From: a virus
Virus record (IMG/VR): IMGVR_UViG_3300023184_000012
Location: 1 to 27,899 of that record
Length of the DNA stretch: 27,899 nt
Reading direction: 5' to 3' (one strand)
Part shown: positions 23,434 to 27,899 of the stretch, piece after piece
Numbering within the stretch: the stretch's first letter is position 1
How the letters are laid out: each line of letters begins with the position of its first letter
Notes under the pieces: model-generated
The model's input: only the letters and a program-made list of their open reading frames with translations
What the model was told of the DNA's origin: nothing
Database searches by the model: none
Translations under genes and position numbers: made by a program

Positions 23434-24027
23434 TTATGATTTCTTAAAGAAGCCTTCGTTCTTCAAGTTAGTCATTGTTGCAATTCTAGCATCTAATGCA
23501 TCGTTGTCTGAAGCAAATTCTCCTCTTGTTACTTTAGGAGCTTTAGAAGCACCTGGAGTTTTAGAGAATTTTTCGTAGTTAGATTCCATTTCTGACATTT
23601 TAGTTTTCATCTTTGCCATTTCAGCAGACATTTCTTCTAAAGCCATTACTAACTTTTTCATTACTTCTCCAACTGCTGCTTGATTAGCTGCCGCTTCTTT
23701 TGGAGTTTCTGAGGCAGGTATCATATCACCTTCTGCAGCTGCTGCAACTGCAACTTCACCTTCTGGTGCGTCAGCTACTTCTTCAGCTTTAGTTTCAGAA
23801 GAGATTATTTTGCCTTCAGCATCAACCTCGATAAGCAATCCTGATTCTGTTTCGTGGTCTCCCATTGGCGCTGGAGATTTGGTACCATCTTCTGCTATTA
23901 CAAATAGCGGAAAGCCTGGCGCAAACTCTTCAGCTTCTACTGCGGTTCCGTCGATCAGTTTGTCAGATGCTAATTTAACCTCAAGTCCTAATATGACTTT
24001 AATTTGGTTTAGTTTTTCTTTAAACAT
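23434..24027 (-). CDS. Capsid scaffold-like protein
   Basis: A 197-residue acidic protein between the protease and the capsid gene. Residues 1-80 (LASDKLIDGTAVEAEEFAPG, then VIAEDGTKSPAPMGDHETES) have the look of a small beta domain seen at the start of phage scaffold proteins. An Ala/Glu-rich linker leads to a predicted coiled coil (VMKKLVMALEEMSAEMAKMK) and a basic end (NLKNEGFFKKS) that would bind the capsid protein. The shape and position fit a scaffold that is degraded by the neighbouring protease. No enzymatic motif is present. Confidence 0.75.
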   Translation of the reverse strand: MFKEKLNQIKVILGLEVKLASDKLIDGTAVEAEEFAPGFPLFVIAEDGTKSPAPMGDHETESGLLIEVDAEGKIISSETKAEEVADAPEGEVAVAAAAEGDMIPASETPKEAAANQAAVGEVMKKLVMALEEMSAEMAKMKTKMSEMESNYEKFSKTPGASKAPKVTRGEFASDNDALDARIATMTNLKNEGFFKKS

Positions 24028-24103
24028 ACTTTTTTATTTATTTTTACTTTTTGAAAATTGGGCGATTGCTACTAAATATAGAAATGTACGGGGATGACAT
24101 ATC

Positions 24104-25747
24104 TTAAAGAGTCTTAACAAGATTAATTAGATCGCTGTACATTTTACGATCTTTCATATAAGCTTCGTACTCGTCCTTATCTAAGAAGTCACCTTGAATG
24201 CTTAACCCTTTTAACTCTCCTGACTTAACCTTAGCCCAAGTCTCTAGGTTAGTTACCCTCATCTTAACACACCAAGCCCCGATAGGAGCATCCAGTCCGT
24301 AAACCGAATTAGCTTTATCCTCAGCAGTTTCTACGATCCAAGATTCAAACACATAAGCTCCAGCATTGGCGGTGTCTACGTGCTGAATGTTTGTATCTGC
24401 TAATCTTTGCTCTCTCATGTATTTCTCTGCGATCTTAGCGATCACTTCTTTACTGAATCTAACAAAGTAAATGTTACCATCTTTATCTTTTCTGGGTATC
24501 TCCATATCTGGCACCATAGCAATAGCAACTATCTCTTTCTTATCCTCATCAGCAAATAGCATCTTAGCAAATCCGTAAGTTCCTACAGTTCTATCCTCAG
24601 CCAATTCCACATTTTTTAAAATGCTGTCTGCTTTACGACCAACATATTTTCCTGAAGCTTCCCATTTACCTTCTACCTCTTCGTAGATCTCGATAATGTA
24701 ACCTGGATCTTCTTCAGTGCCTTGTATTTCGAAATCTACACCAGGTACTTTTTTAGCACCTTTTACAATCTCTGTGATACGTCCTCTAGGATTCTTATCT
24801 GCTGTTTTCCAACTAACTGCATCGCCAACAGATAATTCATCTACGGATGCAAATACTTCTTTATTAGCAATCGCCTTTTCTAGATCTGCATGTGATGCTC
24901 CAGGCATATAGATAAATCCATTATCTGTTGCGTGAGAATGTATCTCTCCTTTAAGTCCTAATTCATTAGATCTTTGTACTGCTTCCTCGATGGTTGGATA
25001 TTCTTCTGACGCAAACTGTTCTCCTAATACTGCTTTTCTTTTTAGCGGTCCAGATTGATTTGTGTAAGGAGCAAGTCCACCAGTATTGATTTCGAATTTC
25101 TGTCCGATTCCAAATAAAGAAGCTATGACACTTTGATTATTGTCAATGTGTTTAGAAATCTTAAGTTCTTTTACCTTTTCTACTTTAGCTTTATTACTTC
25201 CAGTTGCAAATATTCTATTTGGGAGAATACCCATTTTATTAGCATATTGGAAAATATCAGATCCTGGTGTTGATCTAGCTGTAATGATATAAAGTTGGTC
25301 ACCGCGTTTCTTATACTCTTCAAACAATTTTTTACCTCTATCAGTAGAAAGTGTATCGTCCCAATCAAAACTTACTTTAGCAAATTTCATTTTGTTATCA
25401 TAGCCACATTCGTGACAGATATAAACATCGTCACCACCATCTGCTATATCCCAAGAATGACCACACTCATCGCAAATTATAACATCGTCAACCAATGCCA
25501 TATTCTGGTAGGTAGAGATACAAATAGCAACTGCTTGATCTTGATCTTTACCCTCGTCGATTAAAGTGGGTACACATCTAGACATGTACTCTGACTCTGA
25601 TTCCCCTGCAGAAGGTTCAACAAACTCTTCAGCTTTAAAGTACATAAAGTTCTTTTCTATAGCTGGTGAATCCACTAGTGCTATGGCATCTACTCCCGAG
25701 CCTTCTAACTCGTCTATGATTTCTAAATCAATTACTCTTTTTTCCAT
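24104..25747 (-). CDS. Multidomain prohead protease (XkdF-type) with zinc ribbon and HAD-like module
   Basis: A 547-residue protein, long for a prohead protease. Modules in order: residues 1-85, N-terminal part with EYMSRCVPTLIDEGKDQDQA; 92-114, zinc ribbon (CDEC and CHEC, Cys 92, 95, 111, 114); 121-210, HAD phosphatase-like module with DWDDT (D128, D130), ITARS (T156), K186/K188 and HIDNN (D202); 250-300, a small phage motif with the YMPGASHADLEKA phrase; 305-380, a Tudor-like SVGDAVSWKTADKN; 385-530, the XkdF-like serine protease with His 456 (NIQHV) and Ser 516 (GLSIQGDF). The protease would cleave scaffold and capsid proteins. All HAD key residues are present, so the extra module may be active. 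Placement after the tape measure, 17 bases away, is unusual. Confidence 0.85.
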   Translation of the reverse strand: MEKRVIDLEIIDELEGSGVDAIALVDSPAIEKNFMYFKAEEFVEPSAGESESEYMSRCVPTLIDEGKDQDQAVAICISTYQNMALVDDVIICDECGHSWDIADGGDDVYICHECGYDNKMKFAKVSFDWDDTLSTDRGKKLFEEYKKRGDQLYIITARSTPGSDIFQYANKMGILPNRIFATGSNKAKVEKVKELKISKHIDNNQSVIASLFGIGQKFEINTGGLAPYTNQSGPLKRKAVLGEQFASEEYPTIEEAVQRSNELGLKGEIHSHATDNGFIYMPGASHADLEKAIANKEVFASVDELSVGDAVSWKTADKNPRGRITEIVKGAKKVPGVDFEIQGTEEDPGYIIEIYEEVEGKWEASGKYVGRKADSILKNVELAEDRTVGTYGFAKMLFADEDKKEIVAIAMVPDMEIPRKDKDGNIYFVRFSKEVIAKIAEKYMREQRLADTNIQHVDTANAGAYVFESWIVETAEDKANSVYGLDAPIGAWCVKMRVTNLETWAKVKSGELKGLSIQGDFLDKDEYEAYMKDRKMYSDLINLVKTL

Positions 25748-25764
25748 GTTATTAAATATGTTTT

Positions 25765-27899
25765 TTATAGTCTTGCTATATCTTCCAGACGTTTATTAGC
25801 CTCTTGTTGGCTAGTCATATCTGAAGCTACCACGTAAGTTTTAATGATAGGTGTTTGTTGGGCTACTGTTTGTTCTCCGGTTACACTTAGATTATTAGGT
25901 GCTCCTGAACCTTTACCCATTCCGTTTATCTTTTCAAGAAGTGGTAGGAATGATTCGGTAGCAGAACGATTAACTACATATTCTCCGCCTTCTAGTTGTC
26001 CAAATGATGTTGGTATTCCACCTTCTGAATGTTTACGCCCGGTAAGCAAACCACCTTCTGCAAACTTAGATCCTGAAGATCCACCTGCTCCACCTGCTCC
26101 TCCTGCTCCTCCTGTTGATTTTTTAGGTGGGGTTCCACTATAAGTTGTTTTAGCAATAGTTGCTAATTGGAAAGCAGTACTTACTGCTACGGCTGCTGCT
26201 GCAATAGCTCCTAAAACTGGACCAACAACTGGTATAGGTGCAAGTGAACTGAATGCCCCGATAGCACCTTGAATACCTCCTATAACTGCTTGTGCATACT
26301 GAACTTTCTTACCGTTCTCGAATCCTTCTTTCTCGCGGTTATAATTATCTAATGCTCTATTGTATTCTATTTCAGCAGTTGACTTTGCATATTCATCCTG
26401 TATTGCTGTCTTTTGTTCTGCAGTAAGATCTGCTTGATTAATATCATTTTGATATTGTTCATCAAGTAAAGTTTGTTCAGCATCGTATTTAGCTTTAGTT
26501 TCTTCTAAACCTTCCTGATTTTTCATTTTCTGATAATCAGCCAAAGCATTTACTGCTGCGGTTGCTGCTTGAAGTCCTCCTGCTATTTGTTCAAAAGCAA
26601 CTTTATTTTTCTCTAACCAACTCTCTGCATAATTTTTTGTATCTTCTTTGTATACTCCATTTAACTTTTCAGCTAAATCTTTTTCTAACTGAAGGGTATC
26701 TAATCCAAGATCTTTTGCAATCTCTATTCTTTTTCTAGCACCATCTATTTCTATCTTAAGTAAATCTTGTGCTAATTTTTCTTGAGCCTGCTTTTTCTGA
26801 TTGTCAGTAGATTCTTGAGCAGATAAAATTTTATTAGCTGCATCATAAGCAGCTTTTACATCTAGATCTTCCTGAGCTTTAAGAGCTACTTCTTTTTCTT
26901 TATATAGAAATTCGTATCGTCTTTTTGTAATATCATCTTCTGCTACTTTTTTATTAGCTTGTATTTTTTTATCTCTCCCGTCATAGTATAATGCTAATTC
27001 CTCTAAATCTGTTAACGCTTTTCCTTCTGCATTATAGGTATATTTAGCATAGGTTTCTCTCCATTTAGCTAACTCTGTTGCACTACTTTTAGTCTTCTCA
27101 TAATTTTCCCTTTCTAATGCTTCTATCTTGTCATACTTTTCCTTTAAATCAGCTTCTTCCTGATAGAACGCTGCTTGCTGGGCTTCCATTGTAGCTTGAT
27201 AAAGTTCTCGATTTTGTTTTGCAGCTTTAGTTTCTATTTCTGCTTTTTTATCTGCAGTCTCTTTAGCTTGTAAAAGAACTAAAGCGTCATACTCTTTTCT
27301 TAAAACAGAAAGGGTTTTCTCTTCTGCTGAGGTTAAATTTTTCTTGTTAGTGTAACCATCTATTAGAATCTGTAGTTCGTTACGTTCTTTCTTCTGCTTG
27401 TTCTCAAGTGTCTTTAAAGCTCTAGCGTCTTCGTTAGAAATCATTAACTCCCCGTACTTGTCTTGGAGATCGCCTATCTTTTCAAGATGTGCTTTCTGTA
27501 ACCCTTCCTCTTTTTCTCTAGCAGTAGCTGCTTTATCCTCTCTAGTTTTCTGTTCAGTATCACGCTTAGCGTCATGCTGTAAGATCATACCAGCTCTTTC
27601 GTTCTCTAACTTAGTTAAACCGGTTTTAGCTTCTTCAATAGCCTTGTCACCTTCTTTCTTAATCTCATCGGGATCAAATACAAGTTTAGCTAATCCGCCA
27701 GAGAATTTCTCTTCTAATCCAAAATCTTGACCTAATGCTTGACCGATTAAATCTACTGTGTAAAGAAGTGCTGTTAAAGGAATAGTTAAGAATCTAATAA
27801 TACCCTGTAGGATATCCTTGTTTCTTTGTGCTGCCTCTATTTGTTTCTTTTCAGTTACTTCTAGATTTATTATATTAGCCTTAGAAGCTTTAATAACAG
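25765..27899 (-). CDS. Tape measure protein, C-terminal part (gene begins at 785)
   Basis: The rest of the 938-residue tape measure; the frame is open through the join, and bases 27797-27899 are the duplicated end. The body is long, helical and coiled-coil-like, rich in Lys, Glu, Ala and Gln (for example KKEGDKAIEEAKTGLTKLEN). A hydrophobic stretch lies at about residues 765-805 of the joined protein (GGIQGAIGAFSSLAPIPVVG, then AIAAAAVAVSTAFQLATIAK). Near 830-850 there is a Gly-rich GGAGGAGGAGG linker, followed by FAEGGLLTGRKHSEGGIPTS and GEYVVNRSATESFLPLLEKI, the common end of tape measures. An apparent internal start at 27588 is only Met 332 of the full protein. The stop at 25765 is 17 bases from the protease start. 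Confidence 0.95.
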   Translation of the reverse strand, partial: VIKASKANIINLEVTEKKQIEAAQRNKDILQGIIRFLTIPLTALLYTVDLIGQALGQDFGLEEKFSGGLAKLVFDPDEIKKEGDKAIEEAKTGLTKLENERAGMILQHDAKRDTEQKTREDKAATAREKEEGLQKAHLEKIGDLQDKYGELMISNEDARALKTLENKQKKERNELQILIDGYTNKKNLTSAEEKTLSVLRKEYDALVLLQAKETADKKAEIETKAAKQNRELYQATMEAQQAAFYQEEADLKEKYDKIEALERENYEKTKSSATELAKWRETYAKYTYNAEGKALTDLEELALYYDGRDKKIQANKKVAEDDITKRRYEFLYKEKEVALKAQEDLDVKAAYDAANKILSAQESTDNQKKQAQEKLAQDLLKIEIDGARKRIEIAKDLGLDTLQLEKDLAEKLNGVYKEDTKNYAESWLEKNKVAFEQIAGGLQAATAAVNALADYQKMKNQEGLEETKAKYDAEQTLLDEQYQNDINQADLTAEQKTAIQDEYAKSTAEIEYNRALDNYNREKEGFENGKKVQYAQAVIGGIQGAIGAFSSLAPIPVVGPVLGAIAAAAVAVSTAFQLATIAKTTYSGTPPKKSTGGAGGAGGAGGSSGSKFAEGGLLTGRKHSEGGIPTSFGQLEGGEYVVNRSATESFLPLLEKINGMGKGSGAPNNLSVTGEQTVAQQTPIIKTYVVASDMTSQQEANKRLEDIARL
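27797..27899. repeat. Terminal redundancy, right copy
   Basis: Identical to bases 1-103. The unique circular sequence is 1-27796; this copy should not be counted twice. Confidence 0.95.

Noticed and set aside
25844-26143. A 99-codon plus-strand Pro-rich frame
   Set aside because: It is the antisense of the Gly-rich end of the tape measure.
25765-27588. A 607-aa gene starting at 27588
   Set aside because: The frame continues upstream through the circular join to 785, so the ATG at 27588 is internal (Met 332).

Overview
The window is a complete tailed-phage genome cut open inside one gene. The last 103 bases repeat the first 103 exactly, so the molecule closes into a circle of 27,796 bp. Across the join the tape-measure reading frame continues without a stop (785 down to 1, then 27796 down to 25765, 939 codons). 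Every supported gene lies on the minus strand, so transcription runs from high to low coordinates. The long tape measure, a tail-terminator-like protein, a likely tail-tube protein and the lack of any sheath gene point to a siphovirus. The probable host is a member of the Bacteroidota: the DNA is AT-rich, leaders are A-rich with hardly any Shine-Dalgarno motifs, and several proteins look like families I associate with Bacteroidota phages (small terminase starting FQKGQSGNPSGRPKGA, sigma-like protein beside the terminase, GTSGTSG-rich fibre, MFSTP-type fibre-tip proteins). The host is inferred, not seen.

Layout in transcription order. After an intrinsic terminator (12898-12872) come an HNH homing endonuclease, a run of small early or regulatory genes (two with a replication-initiator or winged-helix look), a sigma-like factor, two overlapping small genes, one of them a membrane protein, then small and large terminase. 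Next are tail and neck genes (tail-terminator-like, HK97-gp10-like, a tail assembly chaperone with a strong case for -1 frameshifting, two large tail or baseplate proteins) and the 938-aa tape measure that spans the ends of the window. The head module follows: a multidomain XkdF-type prohead protease, a scaffold-like protein, the major capsid protein and a probable tail-tube protein. A strong terminator (21900-21871) closes this unit. The second unit holds a tail protein, a 1275-aa repeat-rich fibre, two fibre-tip-like proteins with a duplicated cassette between them, a small gene, the portal, a head-tail connector, two small genes, and then the first terminator.

The two terminators split the circle into a unit of about 18.8 kb (endonuclease, early genes, terminase, tail, head) and one of about 9 kb (fibres and portal). 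The portal and connector sit with the fibres, far from terminase and capsid, which is unusual. I found no integrase, polymerase, helicase, primase or recognisable endolysin, so the phage relies heavily on the host or has unrecognised genes for these jobs. No intergenic gap exceeds 300 bases, and I saw no tRNA, CRISPR array or insertion sequence.

The observations most worth following are the chaperone frameshift with two alternative C-termini of equal length, the duplicated fibre-tip cassette with a chimeric 34-codon ORF, the zinc-ribbon and HAD-phosphatase-like modules inside the prohead protease, and the paired cysteine-rich repeats in the large tail protein.
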